Shown here: positions 36,419 to 45,107 of the stretch, piece by piece
How the letters are laid out: each line of letters starts with the position of its first letter
Numbering within the stretch: position 1 is the stretch's first letter
NCBI GenBank assembly: GCA_018269075.1
Contig: JAFDVJ010000002.1
Coordinates: forward strand, 1-45,938
DNA from: Acidobacteriota bacterium
Lineage (GTDB): Bacteria > Acidobacteriota > Blastocatellia > Pyrinomonadales > Pyrinomonadaceae
Direction: 5' to 3'
DNA: 45,938 nucleotides
Program-made: the position numbers and the translations under genes
The notes under the pieces: generated by a model
What the model was told of the DNA's origin: nothing
Database searches by the model: none
Seen by the model: only the letters and a program-made list of their open reading frames with translations

Positions 36419-36548
36419 TGTTTTCAACAAGTAACGAGAGGTTCTTTCAAGAATTTCCTGAAGATCTTAAATCGTTGTAAATAATGGTCGGACACAACCG
36501 TCGAAGCGCGGTTCGGGGAGCGCCAATGAAATTTTGAAGGATATAAAA

Positions 36549-36663
36549 GGTCTTTGGTCTTTGGGCTTTGATCTTTGATCTTTGATCTGTTTCGGCATTT
36601 ACGATCCTGATTTGAAACGATTAAAGATCAAAGAGCAAAGACCAAAGATCAAAGATCAAAGCC
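36549..36663. repeat. TTTGATC / GATCAAA inverted heptamer pair
   Basis: The left arm (36549-36588) has units GGTCTTT, GATCTTT; the right arm (36621-36663) has AAAGATC, AAAGACC in opposite orientation. About 32 bases separate them, so the transcript could form a long imperfect hairpin. The same unit recurs at 45691 and 45917. Confidence 0.9.
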
Positions 36664-36703
36664 CATCAACCCGCAAAGTTCGGCCTTTTCTTCGGCAAAA
36701 GCA

Positions 36704-36739
36704 TAAGCGGGTCAGGCTCCGGAGAGCCTGACCCGCTTA
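36704..36739 (-). terminator. Hairpin after the outer-membrane protein gene
   Basis: TAAGCGGGTCAGGCTC and its exact complement form a 16-bp stem with a CGGA loop, 39 bases past the stop of the 36778-39180 gene. The T-run on the minus strand is short (TGCTTTTGCC), so it may be a terminator or an mRNA 3'-end stabiliser. Confidence 0.75.
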
Positions 36740-36777
36740 GGAAATTCACATCTGTTCAGATGTAAAGCGTTGATCGA

Positions 36778-39180
36778 TTACGGATTCGGGTTGTCCGCGC
36801 CCGGCGGGACGAGCCAGAACTTCGTCCAGACTCCCGCGCCGTTCGGGTTCGCACCGCCTCTGACCATCGTGATGCGGCTGGCATCGTATTTACGGAAGTT
36901 GATCGCCTTCATGATCTGTTTTTCACGAGCCGCGATTTCCTTGTCGGTTCCGTAGTTGATGATGTAGCCTCTCGCGCTCGGCTGGTTGTTGAGCGCGATG
37001 TAGAACGCATCGACGCGGGCCTTGACTTCGTCATCCGGCAGCTTGCCGAATTCGTCGACGAGAGTCGGAACCGGTTTCTTCGTCACACTGCCCGTTTCCG
37101 AAGCATTCCGCGGACAATCATTACAAAGATCGCCGCTGATGTTGACGGTCGCCGTGATGTTCTGTCCGTCGAGTCCGGTCGTGTCGATCGAGATCGAGGG
37201 CGTGCCCTGACCGCTGGTGATCGTACCGGCCGAAACGCTCCAGTTGTAGCTGATGTTCGTCGCCGTGCCGCCGCTGACGTTGGCCGTGAAGCTCATCGCT
37301 TCACCCGGATTGACGACGCCGCCGCCGCTGACGCTCAGGCTCGGGCAGGCGCAGTTCGGTTTGCAGTTGCATTCGCGAACCGTGATCGTTTCGGTCTTGG
37401 TCGTGCCGCAGAAGCCGCAGCCGTTGTCGACCGCCGAAGTGATCGTGTAGGTTCCCGGGCGGACGCCGCTCAGGTCCCAGGTCACGTTCGCGCCCTGACC
37501 GACGACGCGGCCGGCCGAAACCGTGTACTGGTAAACGAGAACGCCGTTCTGCGGGTCGGTCGCACTCGTCGAGACCTGGACGGTCGAGCCATCCGGGCAG
37601 CTGCCCTCGACCGGAACCGTTCCCGGCGGGCACGGAATGACGATTTCCTTGCTGCTCAGCGTCACGCTGTTGACCGAAGCCGGCTGCAGCGGAATGTCTT
37701 TCGCCGTCGTGTTGCGACGGCCGGCCGACACCGAGAAGATGAACCCGTGCGGATCGGTCGAAGGAGCGAAACCGGTCGGGACACCGCTGATGTTGGTCGT
37801 GATCGTCGACGGAACGCGTCCGGCAACCGTCACCGTACCGTTGAAGTCGGTGTTGAAGCTGTCGCGATCCTGCTGGTTGAAGTTATAGCGATACGCCGCG
37901 CCGAGACTCATCCAGCTGAACGGGAACCAGCGCGCGCCGGCGATACCGTCCATCGGGCTCTTTTCGAACGCGTTCGGCGTGCGGCCGCCGACATACTGCG
38001 TCGAGCGGAATTCGAGAATCGGCTGGAAGTATTTGTTGACCGGGAAATCGACCGCGAAAGCCGAGTAGAGCTCGTCCGGCCGATCGAGAACCGTGTACGA
38101 ACCGCCCGGGAAATCGCCCTTGACCTTGCTCGTGTATTTGTAGCCGAGGTTGGCCGAGATGTTCATCCACTTGCGGACCCGCGCGTCGGCAAAGAAGACG
38201 AGCGCGATGTCGCCTTTGCTGCCGCCGGCGCTCGCGCCGCGCTGAAGCTGGTTCCAGCCGCTCGAAGCGGTCGCTTTGTCGGGATACCACTGATAGTAGC
38301 CGACGACGCCGAAGCCGACCGGGCTGGTCGGTTTCGTCCAGCGCCATTTCGCGCCGGCCGAGAACTGTCCCCAGGCCGAGTTGCCGTACTGTCTGTTGAT
38401 GAACGGGGCGTCCGGCAGATAGGTCGGAGCGAGCGTAAAGACGAGCGGCACTTCAGCCGCGACGTTGTTCGCGGTGCTGCTCGAGATCGTCGAAGTCGCC
38501 AGCACGACGCCCGGCAGGATGCTGCCGTAGATCGAGCCGATGCCCGGGAAGTTGGCCGACGCGCCGCCCGCGCGCGGCGGGCCGAGGGTCGGAATCGTGT
38601 TTGCCGGGAAGCCGAAAATCGCGCCCGACGGGAACGAGAACTGGAAGTTGCCGGCCGAACCGCCGACATACGGGAACTGCACGTAGGGCTGAGTTCCGGT
38701 CGGACGGAAAACCGCCCAGCCCGGATACTGGCTGGTGCCGGTTCCCTGCGGCGCCATTACGACGGCCGGAGCCGAGCGGTACGCGCCGTTAATAAAGAAC
38801 TGCGAGTTGGGAAGATAAAAGCTGGACAGATTGCGCGGTGAATTGACCTTGATACCACGGTAACCTTCCGTCGTAAAAAACAATTCCAAATAATCATTCA
38901 AACCGATCTGAAAGCTGAGCGGCACTTCGGTAAAATCAGCGTTACCGGGATCACGGTCGTAATTGCTGTAAGCCGCGCTCAATGTCCATTCACCTTTTCT
39001 CAAGGTTTGTCCGTCATAAACAGTAAAAGTACCGGTCGGGCCGCCAACGGTGCCGCCTGTTCCCACAGTCGGGGCGATACGCCGCGGATCCTTTTCCGAT
39101 CTTAAAGTTTGTGCCGTCGCCGTGGTTATCAGCGCCAGCATACAAAGCGTAACTAAAAACGCCAGTTTCGCGAGTTTCAT
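36778..39180 (-). CDS. Outer-membrane beta-barrel protein with PKD-like and OmpA-like parts
   Basis: This 800-aa protein has a signal peptide (about 1-23, ending ATAQ). A long N-terminal barrel-like region (about 45-480) has alternating aromatic strands (GEWTLSAAYSNYDRD, ISANLGYKYTSKV, WMSLGAAYRYNF). A segment with Cys pairs follows (CPPGTVPVEGSC; CNCKPNCACP) together with PKD/Ig-like repeats (VTWDLSGVRPGTYTITSAVDNG). The last 90 residues (GYIINYGTDKEIAAREKQI, ITMVRGG) look like an OmpA-type domain in its Acidobacteriota form, which may contact peptidoglycan. The start at 39180 has GGAGGA seven bases upstream. Role probably structural; transport is not excluded. Confidence 0.85.
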   Translation of the reverse strand: MKLAKLAFLVTLCMLALITTATAQTLRSEKDPRRIAPTVGTGGTVGGPTGTFTVYDGQTLRKGEWTLSAAYSNYDRDPGNADFTEVPLSFQIGLNDYLELFFTTEGYRGIKVNSPRNLSSFYLPNSQFFINGAYRSAPAVVMAPQGTGTSQYPGWAVFRPTGTQPYVQFPYVGGSAGNFQFSFPSGAIFGFPANTIPTLGPPRAGGASANFPGIGSIYGSILPGVVLATSTISSSTANNVAAEVPLVFTLAPTYLPDAPFINRQYGNSAWGQFSAGAKWRWTKPTSPVGFGVVGYYQWYPDKATASSGWNQLQRGASAGGSKGDIALVFFADARVRKWMNISANLGYKYTSKVKGDFPGGSYTVLDRPDELYSAFAVDFPVNKYFQPILEFRSTQYVGGRTPNAFEKSPMDGIAGARWFPFSWMSLGAAYRYNFNQQDRDSFNTDFNGTVTVAGRVPSTITTNISGVPTGFAPSTDPHGFIFSVSAGRRNTTAKDIPLQPASVNSVTLSSKEIVIPCPPGTVPVEGSCPDGSTVQVSTSATDPQNGVLVYQYTVSAGRVVGQGANVTWDLSGVRPGTYTITSAVDNGCGFCGTTKTETITVRECNCKPNCACPSLSVSGGGVVNPGEAMSFTANVSGGTATNISYNWSVSAGTITSGQGTPSISIDTTGLDGQNITATVNISGDLCNDCPRNASETGSVTKKPVPTLVDEFGKLPDDEVKARVDAFYIALNNQPSARGYIINYGTDKEIAAREKQIMKAINFRKYDASRITMVRGGANPNGAGVWTKFWLVPPGADNPNP

Positions 39181-39481
39181 CACATTCCTCCGCCGAAAAA
39201 ATATAAAAAATTTCAATCTTCAAGTGTAACCCGATTCCAAAACAGTAGGGTAATTTTTACATCAAGTTACAAAAAATAATTGTCCAAATCAAAAAACTCA
39301 ACCTAATTAAATCTTCTGATTTAACCAATACAAGTAAAGTTGTTTTCACAATTTATAAGGGAGTATCGTCTAAAAGTCAATATTTAAACTTTAAAACTAC
39401 CAACTCCCTCGTAAAAACGATACTTTAGATTTGCCTGAAAATCAAGCATTTTTATCGCTTAAAGGCAAATAATTGCAATTT
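39181..39481. other. AT-rich intergenic region, 301 bp
   Basis: This gap between the glutamate dehydrogenase stop and the outer-membrane protein start is much more AT-rich than the coding DNA and should contain the outer-membrane protein promoter on the minus strand. An 8-bp inverted repeat (AGTATCGT 39362-39369, ACGATACT 39417-39424) is present. I cannot assign -35/-10 boxes with confidence. Confidence 0.5.
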
Positions 39482-40777
39482 TTAGGCATAAATGCCGCGC
39501 ATTCGAGTATCGTACGCCACGCGGTCAATCGCCAACATATAGGCGGCGGTTCGCGTATCGACGTTGTGTTTTTCCGAAAAATGGCACAGTTCGTTGAAAC
39601 TCGCGACCATTTTTTCCTCGAGCCGTTCGTTGACCACGTCCTCGCGCCAGAAGTAGCCCATCCGGTCCTGAACCCATTCGAAATAGGAGACCGTCACGCC
39701 GCCCGCGTTCGCCAGAATATCGGGGATCACGAAGACGCCGTTTTCATAAAGGATCTTGTCGGCTTTCGGGGTCGTCGGGCCGTTCGCGCCCTCGGCGAGG
39801 ATCTTGCACTTGATCCGCGGCGAGTTTTCCGAAGTGATCTGGTTTTCCGTCGCGCACGGGGCGAGCACGTCGCATTCGACCTCGAGCAGCTCTTCGTTGG
39901 TCACGAAATCCGCGCCCGGGTAGCCCTCGACCGACTTGTTCTCGTTGATATAGTCGAGCACCTTCGGGATGTCGAGGCCGTCGCGGTTGACGAGTCCGCC
40001 GTGGACGTCCGAGATGCCGATCACCTTGTAGCCCTGCTCGTGCATCAGCTGCGCGCCGAGGCCGCCGACGTTGCCGGCGCCCTGGACGACGACGGTCGTC
40101 TCGGCGGGCGTCAGGTTAAAGCGCTTGATCGCCTCGTTGACGCAGAACAAAACGCCGCGGCCGGTCGCTTCGCGCCGTCCGAGCGAGCCGCCGATCGGGA
40201 CGGGCTTGCCGGTCACGATGCCGGTCACGGTATGCCGCGCGTGCATCGAGTAGGTGTCCATAATCCAGGCCATCGTCTGCTCGTTGGTGTTCATATCCGG
40301 CGCCGGAACGTCTCTCTCGGGCCCGATGAAATCCATCAGCTCCGAAGTGTACCGGCGGGTCAGCCGTTCGAGCTCGCCGAGCGACATCTGGTTCGGGTCG
40401 CAGATGATGCCGCCCTTCGCCCCGCCGAACGGGACGTTGACGACCGCGCATTTCCACGTCATCCACGCCGAGAGCGCCTTGACCTCGTCGAGCGAGACGT
40501 CGGGCGCGTAGCGGATGCCGCCCTTTGCCGGGCCGCGCGCGAAGTTGTGCTGAACGCGGTAGCCCTCGAACACCTGGATATGCCCCGAATCCATCCGGAC
40601 CGGGATGTAAACTTTGATTTCCCGACTCGGCACGCGCATCACGGCGTAAAGGTCGGGGTCCAAACCTAATATCTGGGCGGCTTTGTCAAAGCGTTCGCTC
40701 ATCGCCTCGAACGGATTTTTTTCGTCCGTTCCCACAAATCGCCGCATTTCGTCTGCCATCGGATTAGCTTTTGTCAT
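39482..40777 (-). CDS. gdhA: Glutamate dehydrogenase
   Basis: The enzyme interconverts glutamate and 2-oxoglutarate plus ammonia with NAD(P). The 431-aa protein has the Glu/Leu/Phe/Val dehydrogenase blocks: GPAKGGIRY (residues 82-90), the substrate and catalytic lysines around [18 protein letters not shown] (Lys109, Lys121), [14 protein letters not shown] and the Rossmann motif [10 protein letters not shown]. Length fits the hexameric class (about 410-450 aa). GGAG precedes ATG 40777. Cofactor preference is not obvious from the motif alone. It lies downstream of larE with a heptamer-repeat block between. Confidence 0.95.
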   Translation of the reverse strand: MTKANPMADEMRRFVGTDEKNPFEAMSERFDKAAQILGLDPDLYAVMRVPSREIKVYIPVRMDSGHIQVFEGYRVQHNFARGPAKGGIRYAPDVSLDEVKALSAWMTWKCAVVNVPFGGAKGGIICDPNQMSLGELERLTRRYTSELMDFIGPERDVPAPDMNTNEQTMAWIMDTYSMHARHTVTGIVTGKPVPIGGSLGRREATGRGVLFCVNEAIKRFNLTPAETTVVVQGAGNVGGLGAQLMHEQGYKVIGISDVHGGLVNRDGLDIPKVLDYINENKSVEGYPGADFVTNEELLEVECDVLAPCATENQITSENSPRIKCKILAEGANGPTTPKADKILYENGVFVIPDILANAGGVTVSYFEWVQDRMGYFWREDVVNERLEEKMVASFNELCHFSEKHNVDTRTAAYMLAIDRVAYDTRMRGIYA

Positions 40778-40818
40778 CGGTTTTTCACTCCAATTTTTCG
40801 GGGTCCGAAGCCGGGCTT

Positions 40819-40936
40819 TTGAGTCTTGAGTCTTAAGTCCTGAGTCTTAGGTCTTGAGTCTTAAGTCCCGAATCCGTCTTTCGACCTTCACCGACCGAAG
40901 CGCCGACTCAAGACTCAAGACTCAAGACTCAAGACT
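40819..40936. repeat. GTCTTGA inverted heptamer pair
   Basis: The left arm (40819-40868) has about seven units (GAGTCTT, AAGTCTT variants); the right arm (40905-40936) has four GACTCAA units in opposite orientation. The pair lies between larE and gdhA. The left arm starts about 20 bases upstream of the gdhA Shine-Dalgarno. Confidence 0.92.
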
Positions 40937-40995
40937 TTCCATCCCGGGAATCATCCCCTTGTGTATTAAAACATTGTCAAATATTACTATTATTT

Positions 40996-41844
40996 CTAAT
41001 TCGACAGGACTTCGTTGAGCGCGCCGCTCCGGAATCCGTGAAGATCGAGCGTCACGTAGCGAAAACCTATCCCTTTAAATTCGTTTGCCAATTGTTCGGT
41101 CGTCGCGCGATTTAAGGCCTTTTCCAGTTCGGCCGGCGCGATCTCGATCCGCGCCAGCTCGCCGTGAACGCGCACGCGGAATTCGCGAAAACCGAGCCGC
41201 CGCAGGAGAGCCTCGCCGCGCTCGACCTTCGAGAGCCGTTCGATCGTCACCGGCACGCCGTAGGCGATCCGCGAGGCGAGACACGGGCTCGCCGGCTTGT
41301 CCCACGTCGGCAGGTTCTGCTGCCGGCTTAAGTATCTGATCTCTTCCTTGGTCAGCCCGGCCTCGACGAGCGGGCTCCGGACCGCTTTTTCCGCGGCGGC
41401 CTGCCGGCCCGGCCGGTGATCGCCGGTATCGTCGGCGTTCGTCCCGTCGAGCACGAACCGGTAGCCCTCGGTTTGCGCGATTTCCGCGAGCCGGCCGTAA
41501 AGCTCGGTCTTGCAGAAATAGCAGCGGTTCACGGGGTTCGCGCGGTAGTTCGGGTCGCTGAATTCGTCGGTCTCGACGATCCGCAGGTTGAGCCCGAAAC
41601 GGACCGCGACCGACTCGGCCTCGGCGCGCTGGTGCTGCGAGACGCTCGGCGAAACGCCGAGCACGCAGAGCGCGTCCGCCCCGAGCTCCTGCGCGGCGAC
41701 GAGCGCCAGATACGCGCTGTCGACGCCGCCGGAATAGGCGACCAACACCTGCTTCATTTCACGCATCGAATTACGCAGTCTGATTTCTTTTTCGGCCGGC
41801 GTGAGTTCCTTTTCGGGTGTGTAGCTCGTCTGCGGTTTGACCAT
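40996..41844 (-). CDS. larE: ATP-dependent sacrificial sulfur transferase LarE
   Basis: LarE donates its own cysteine sulfur to make the nickel-pincer cofactor of lactate racemase-type enzymes. The 282-aa protein has the PP-loop SGGVDS (residues 38-43), the CYFC pair (108-111), DGTNADDTGDHRPGR (133-147) and WDKPASPCLASR (181-192), whose Cys188 corresponds to the sacrificial cysteine. larB and larC are not adjacent. The start at 41844 lacks a clear Shine-Dalgarno; Met27 or Met30 are possible alternatives, but the longer N-terminus looks family-like. Confidence 0.93.
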   Translation of the reverse strand: MVKPQTSYTPEKELTPAEKEIRLRNSMREMKQVLVAYSGGVDSAYLALVAAQELGADALCVLGVSPSVSQHQRAEAESVAVRFGLNLRIVETDEFSDPNYRANPVNRCYFCKTELYGRLAEIAQTEGYRFVLDGTNADDTGDHRPGRQAAAEKAVRSPLVEAGLTKEEIRYLSRQQNLPTWDKPASPCLASRIAYGVPVTIERLSKVERGEALLRRLGFREFRVRVHGELARIEIAPAELEKALNRATTEQLANEFKGIGFRYVTLDLHGFRSGALNEVLSN

Positions 41845-42049
41845 TGTTCGCGAAGACTTGAAAAAGTCTTGAATCTCAGTATTTTGGGAGAACGGCTCAA
41901 GTTTAAATTTTATCGTAGTCGGAAAGACTTAGGCAAATGCGCGTATAAAGTATTTTTATCCGCTCATATCAAATAAATATGGACGCGGTGCGCCGGGAAT
42001 GATAGAATTTTTTTCGGCAAGCCCCTTCATTTACGGACGTGTATTTTCG

Positions 42050-43462
42050 ATGAGTTTTCTTTTTTCGCGAAAACCTGTTTTGGCGCTGATCGTTTCCCTT
42101 CTCCTCGGCGCGCTCGGCGCAATGCCCGCGCCGGCGCAGGACGGAGCCGCGCCGGCCGACGCCGTCGCCGTTTTCAACCAGGGCCAGGACGCCCACGAAA
42201 AGGGCGATCTCAAAACGGCGATCGACCTCTACCGGAAAGCCCTCGGGATCGTTCCCGAATTTCCCGAGGCCGAATACCAGCTCGGCGCCGCCTGTCTCGC
42301 GCTCAACCGGACGGACGAGGCCGAAGCCGCCTTTCGCCGCGCGGTCGAGCTCCGCGCCGACTGGTCGCTCGCGATGGCGGGCCTCGGCGGCGTCCTCGTC
42401 GCCCGCGGCAAGTTCGCGGAAGCCGAGCCGATTCTGACCCGGGCCGTCGAGCTCGACGAGCTCAACTTCCCGGCCTACGCCGCGCTCGCCGAGCTCCGGC
42501 TCCGGACGAAGGCCGCGCCCGACGTTCTCCGCCCGCTGCTGGCGAAGCTCCGCGAGTTCTCGTCGAAGGCCAGCCCGCCGGCCGCGGTCTGGGCCGCGCG
42601 CGGCGCGCTCGAACGCAGTCTCGGCCAGAAAGAGGAGGCCAAAACGAGTCTCGCCCGCGCGCTCGCGGCCGATCCGTCAAACAAATCGGCGCTCGCCGAA
42701 AGCGCCGAGCTCGCGCTTTCCGTCAACGACGCCGCCGGCGCGCTTGAATTCGCCGCGAAATTGGTTAAAATTGCACCGGATAACCCGTCTTACCAGATTC
42801 TGCTGGCGCGCGCCTACGCCGCGGAAGGCGGCGACGCCGAGGCCCTCAAAATCCTCGACGGTCTCCGCAACCCGCCGCCCGAGGCGGCCGAGCTCCGCGC
42901 GCTGATCAACGCGAATTCGACGGCCGGTGCCGCCGAGCTCGAAAAGCTGCTCGAAAAGGAGCCGAAAAACGTCGCCGCGCTCGGCCGTCTGTGCTGGCTC
43001 CTGCGGGTCGAAAATCCGGAGAAGGCGCTCGACTACTGCCGGCGCGCCTACGATCTCGAACCGGCGAACCTGAACTACGTGATCGGCTACGGCGCGGCGC
43101 TCGTCCAGGCCAAACAGTACAACGGCGCGGTCGAGCTTTTCCGGAAGATCACCGCGGCCGCGCCCGACAATTACACGGCGCACGCCAATCTGGCGATCGC
43201 TCTTTTTCAACTGAAACGTTACGAGGAAGCCAAGACCGAATACTTATGGCTCGCCGCGAAACAGCCCGATCGGCCGATAACTTATTATTTTTTAGGCATT
43301 ATTTATGACAGTTTGACCGAATATCTGGACGCGATGGCCAATTACCAGCAGTTTTTGAAGCTTGCCGACGCCGAGAAGAACAAGCTCGAGATCGACAAGG
43401 TCAATTTGCGGCTTCCGTCCCTGCAAAAACAAATTAAGGAGAAGAAGGGGAAAAGACAATGA
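42050..43462 (+). CDS. Secreted TPR-repeat protein
   Basis: This 470-aa protein has a signal peptide (about 1-30, ending APAQ) and many tetratricopeptide units, for example AVAVFNQGQDAHEKGDLKTAIDLYRKAL, FPEAEYQLGAACLALNRTDEAEAAFRRAVEL and YTAHANLAIALFQLKRYEEAKTEYLWL. A charged, Lys-rich end follows. TPR proteins act as scaffolds; the partner is unknown. ATG 42050 is at the start of the basic-hydrophobic signal, while the earlier in-frame start 41999 would add 17 unlikely residues. The last bases overlap the next gene in an ATGA junction, so the two are coupled. Confidence 0.9.
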   Translation: MSFLFSRKPVLALIVSLLLGALGAMPAPAQDGAAPADAVAVFNQGQDAHEKGDLKTAIDLYRKALGIVPEFPEAEYQLGAACLALNRTDEAEAAFRRAVELRADWSLAMAGLGGVLVARGKFAEAEPILTRAVELDELNFPAYAALAELRLRTKAAPDVLRPLLAKLREFSSKASPPAAVWAARGALERSLGQKEEAKTSLARALAADPSNKSALAESAELALSVNDAAGALEFAAKLVKIAPDNPSYQILLARAYAAEGGDAEALKILDGLRNPPPEAAELRALINANSTAGAAELEKLLEKEPKNVAALGRLCWLLRVENPEKALDYCRRAYDLEPANLNYVIGYGAALVQAKQYNGAVELFRKITAAAPDNYTAHANLAIALFQLKRYEEAKTEYLWLAAKQPDRPITYYFLGIIYDSLTEYLDAMANYQQFLKLADAEKNKLEIDKVNLRLPSLQKQIKEKKGKRQ

Positions 43463-44022
43463 AGAAGTTATCAGTCACCGATCGCCGTTCGACCGCCGCC
43501 GCGGTTTGCCAGTTTCTGCTGACCGCCGGCATTTTTCTGTTCGTTCTTCATTTCGCGCCGACCGCCGTCCGGGCGCAGCAGGACGAAGATCCGCCGAACG
43601 CCGCGCTGCCGCCCGTCAAGGTCATCTCGAAGGACGAAAAATCCGCGCTCGACGCCGAGGGCGACGTCAAGCAGCACACCAAACTGGCGATCGAGCTGAT
43701 GGAGGCGCGGCTCAAAAAAGCCGAGACGCTGAGCAACGAAGAGGCCTTCAACGCGATGTTCAACGAGCTCGGCGGCTTTCACGCGCTGATGGACGACACG
43801 CTCAAATATCTCGACAAAAACGACGTCAACCGCGGCCGGGTGCTCGACACCTTCAAACGCTTCGAGATGGCGCTCCGCTCTTTCACGCCGCGGATCGAGC
43901 TGATCCGCCGAACGCTGCCCGAAAGGTTCGAATACTACGTGCGCCGCCTCCTCAAATCGATCCGCACGGTCCGCGAAAAAGCCGTCGAACCGATGTTCAG
44001 CGACTCGATCGTCCCGAATTAG
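43459..44022 (+). CDS. Small secreted helical protein
   Basis: This 187-aa protein has an N-terminal membrane or signal segment (about 16-38, VCQFLLTAGIFLFVLHFAPTAVRA) and then mostly alpha-helical, charged sequence (DVKQHTKLAIELMEARLKKAETL, LDTFKRFEMALRSFTPRIELIRR). I do not recognise the family. It overlaps the TPR gene by 4 bases and precedes another small secreted protein of similar style, suggesting one envelope complex. A GAGTGGA heptamer array begins inside its stop codon. Confidence 0.8.
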   Translation: MKKLSVTDRRSTAAAVCQFLLTAGIFLFVLHFAPTAVRAQQDEDPPNAALPPVKVISKDEKSALDAEGDVKQHTKLAIELMEARLKKAETLSNEEAFNAMFNELGGFHALMDDTLKYLDKNDVNRGRVLDTFKRFEMALRSFTPRIELIRRTLPERFEYYVRRLLKSIRTVREKAVEPMFSDSIVPN

Positions 44023-44196
44023 AGTGGAGAGTGGAGAGTGGAGAGTGGAGAGTTCGGGGAATCTATTAGTGGCGAGTGGCGAGTAGAGAGTGGAGAGTTC
44101 GGGGAATTTTATTTCTTTTACTCTCCACTCTCCACTCTCCACTCTCCACTCTCCACTCTCCACTCTCCACTCTCCACTCTCCACTCTCCACTCTTC
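44021..44196. repeat. GAGTGGA / CTCTCCA inverted heptamer pair
   Basis: The left arm (44021-44100) starts at the second base of the TAG stop codon and includes two copies of GAGAGTTCGGGGAAT. The right arm (44119-44196) has about ten CTCTCCA units. The arms are complementary across an 18-base spacer, so a long hairpin in the transcript is possible. Confidence 0.95.
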
Positions 44197-44241
44197 CCCC
44201 TCCGTGCAACCTTTTGCGCTCGGGGGAAATCTTTGTAATCG

Positions 44242-44802
44242 ATGATGAAACTTAACCGAAACCGAATCCCGCGCGGCCTTTGGGCGGCCGCCGTTGTTTT
44301 GCCGCTGATCGCATTGTTCCTGTCGGCGGCGATCGCCGCCGACGCGCAGCGGCGCGATTATCTGACCGAGGACGAGATCGAGCTCGTCCGCGACGCGCAG
44401 CAGATCGATCTCCGGATCAAGGTGCTGGCCCGCGCCGTCGACCGCCGGATCGCCGTGTTAAAGAATGAAACGCCGAAAGAGAGCAAGGAATGGGGCCCGC
44501 TGCCGCAGGGCACGCCGGCCGAGCTCTACAGCGACATCGACAAGCTTTTGGAAAAGGCGATCGACGACATCGACGACGTCGCCGAACGGAGCCGCGACAG
44601 CCGTTTCTTTCCGAAGGCCGTCTTTAAATTGAGCGATTCGTGCCGCGAATACATCCCGCAGTTCAAGACCTTTATCGACGCCGTCAAAAACGAAAAAGAG
44701 CGCGGCTCGCTCCTCGGCGCGATCGAAAAATGCGACGAGGTCATCGAAGCCTCGACCAAAGTCCCGCGCGAGCCCGAGAAAAACGAGAAGAAAAAGAATT
44801 AA
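44242..44802 (+). CDS. Small secreted protein, unknown function
   Basis: This 186-aa protein has a signal peptide (about 1-35, GLWAAAVVLPLIALFLSAAIAADAQ) and a helical mature part (LTEDEIELVRDAQQIDLRIKVLARAVDRRIAVL, SDIDKLLEKAIDDIDDVAERS). It ends in a very Lys/Glu-rich tail (EPEKNEKKKN). A Met codon at 44245 is an equally possible start. It follows the previous gene across the heptamer block and could be co-transcribed, but the predicted hairpin in the gap may limit that. Confidence 0.78.
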   Translation: MMKLNRNRIPRGLWAAAVVLPLIALFLSAAIAADAQRRDYLTEDEIELVRDAQQIDLRIKVLARAVDRRIAVLKNETPKESKEWGPLPQGTPAELYSDIDKLLEKAIDDIDDVAERSRDSRFFPKAVFKLSDSCREYIPQFKTFIDAVKNEKERGSLLGAIEKCDEVIEASTKVPREPEKNEKKKN

Positions 44803-45107
44803 CGACCGTTTTCCGGACGCCGTCAACCAAACGGAGCCCCGGCATCGCGGCCCAATGGCATTAAGCTAAGGAATAAGTTCAGCGTGATGATTGATTTTGG
44901 CGGAACAAAAAAAAATAGGCTGCGGATGACGCGGATGACACGGATTTTCACGGATTTTTCTTTGGTTTTGTTTCCAAGAAAAAGAAATCCGCGTAAATCC
45001 GCCAAATCCACGCATTCCAGCGTCCTATTAAACTGTTCAATTCATTCAACTTCGTGCTTAACCTAAGGCCATTGGGCATCTCGGCCGGCAGTCCGTACTA
45101 AGGTTCG
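44803..45107. other. Intergenic region, 305 bp, MITE-like element
   Basis: The gap between two convergent genes is almost filled by an inverted-repeat block (44850-45077). I see no gene; a 62-codon open frame is repeat-derived. Confidence 0.7.
44850..45077. mobile_element. MITE-like or REP-like palindromic element
   Basis: The ends GCCCAATGGCATTAAG (44850) and CTTAACCTAAGGCCATTGGGC (ending 45077) are inverted copies of each other with a few differences. Inside, GCGGATGACGCGGATGACAC (near 44921) faces AAATCCGCGTAAATCCGCC (near 44985) as a second inverted pair. The 228-bp length and lack of coding fit a non-autonomous element, but no target duplication or second copy is visible, so mobility is unproven. 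Confidence 0.6.

Larger units (their letters stand above)
36170..36777. other. Intergenic region, 608 bp, repeat-rich
   Basis: No gene is supported. It contains a GGATTTC array (36384-36418), an inverted pair of TTTGATC-type heptamer arrays (36549-36588 and 36621-36663) and a strong hairpin (36704-36739). Short open frames here are built from repeats. The promoter of the BNR gene should lie in 36170-36380. Confidence 0.7.

Noticed and set aside
36187..36480. Short open frames of 70-97 codons
   Set aside because: They end in translations of the GGATTTC repeat and lack ribosome binding sites.
39241..39300. Minus-strand promoter TTGGACA with a -10 box for the outer-membrane protein gene
   Set aside because: The -35 is plausible, but no good -10 hexamer lies at 16-18 bases.
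14106..44196. Heptamer arrays as CRISPR arrays
   Set aside because: Units are only 7 bp, repeat directly with no unique spacers, and no cas gene is present.
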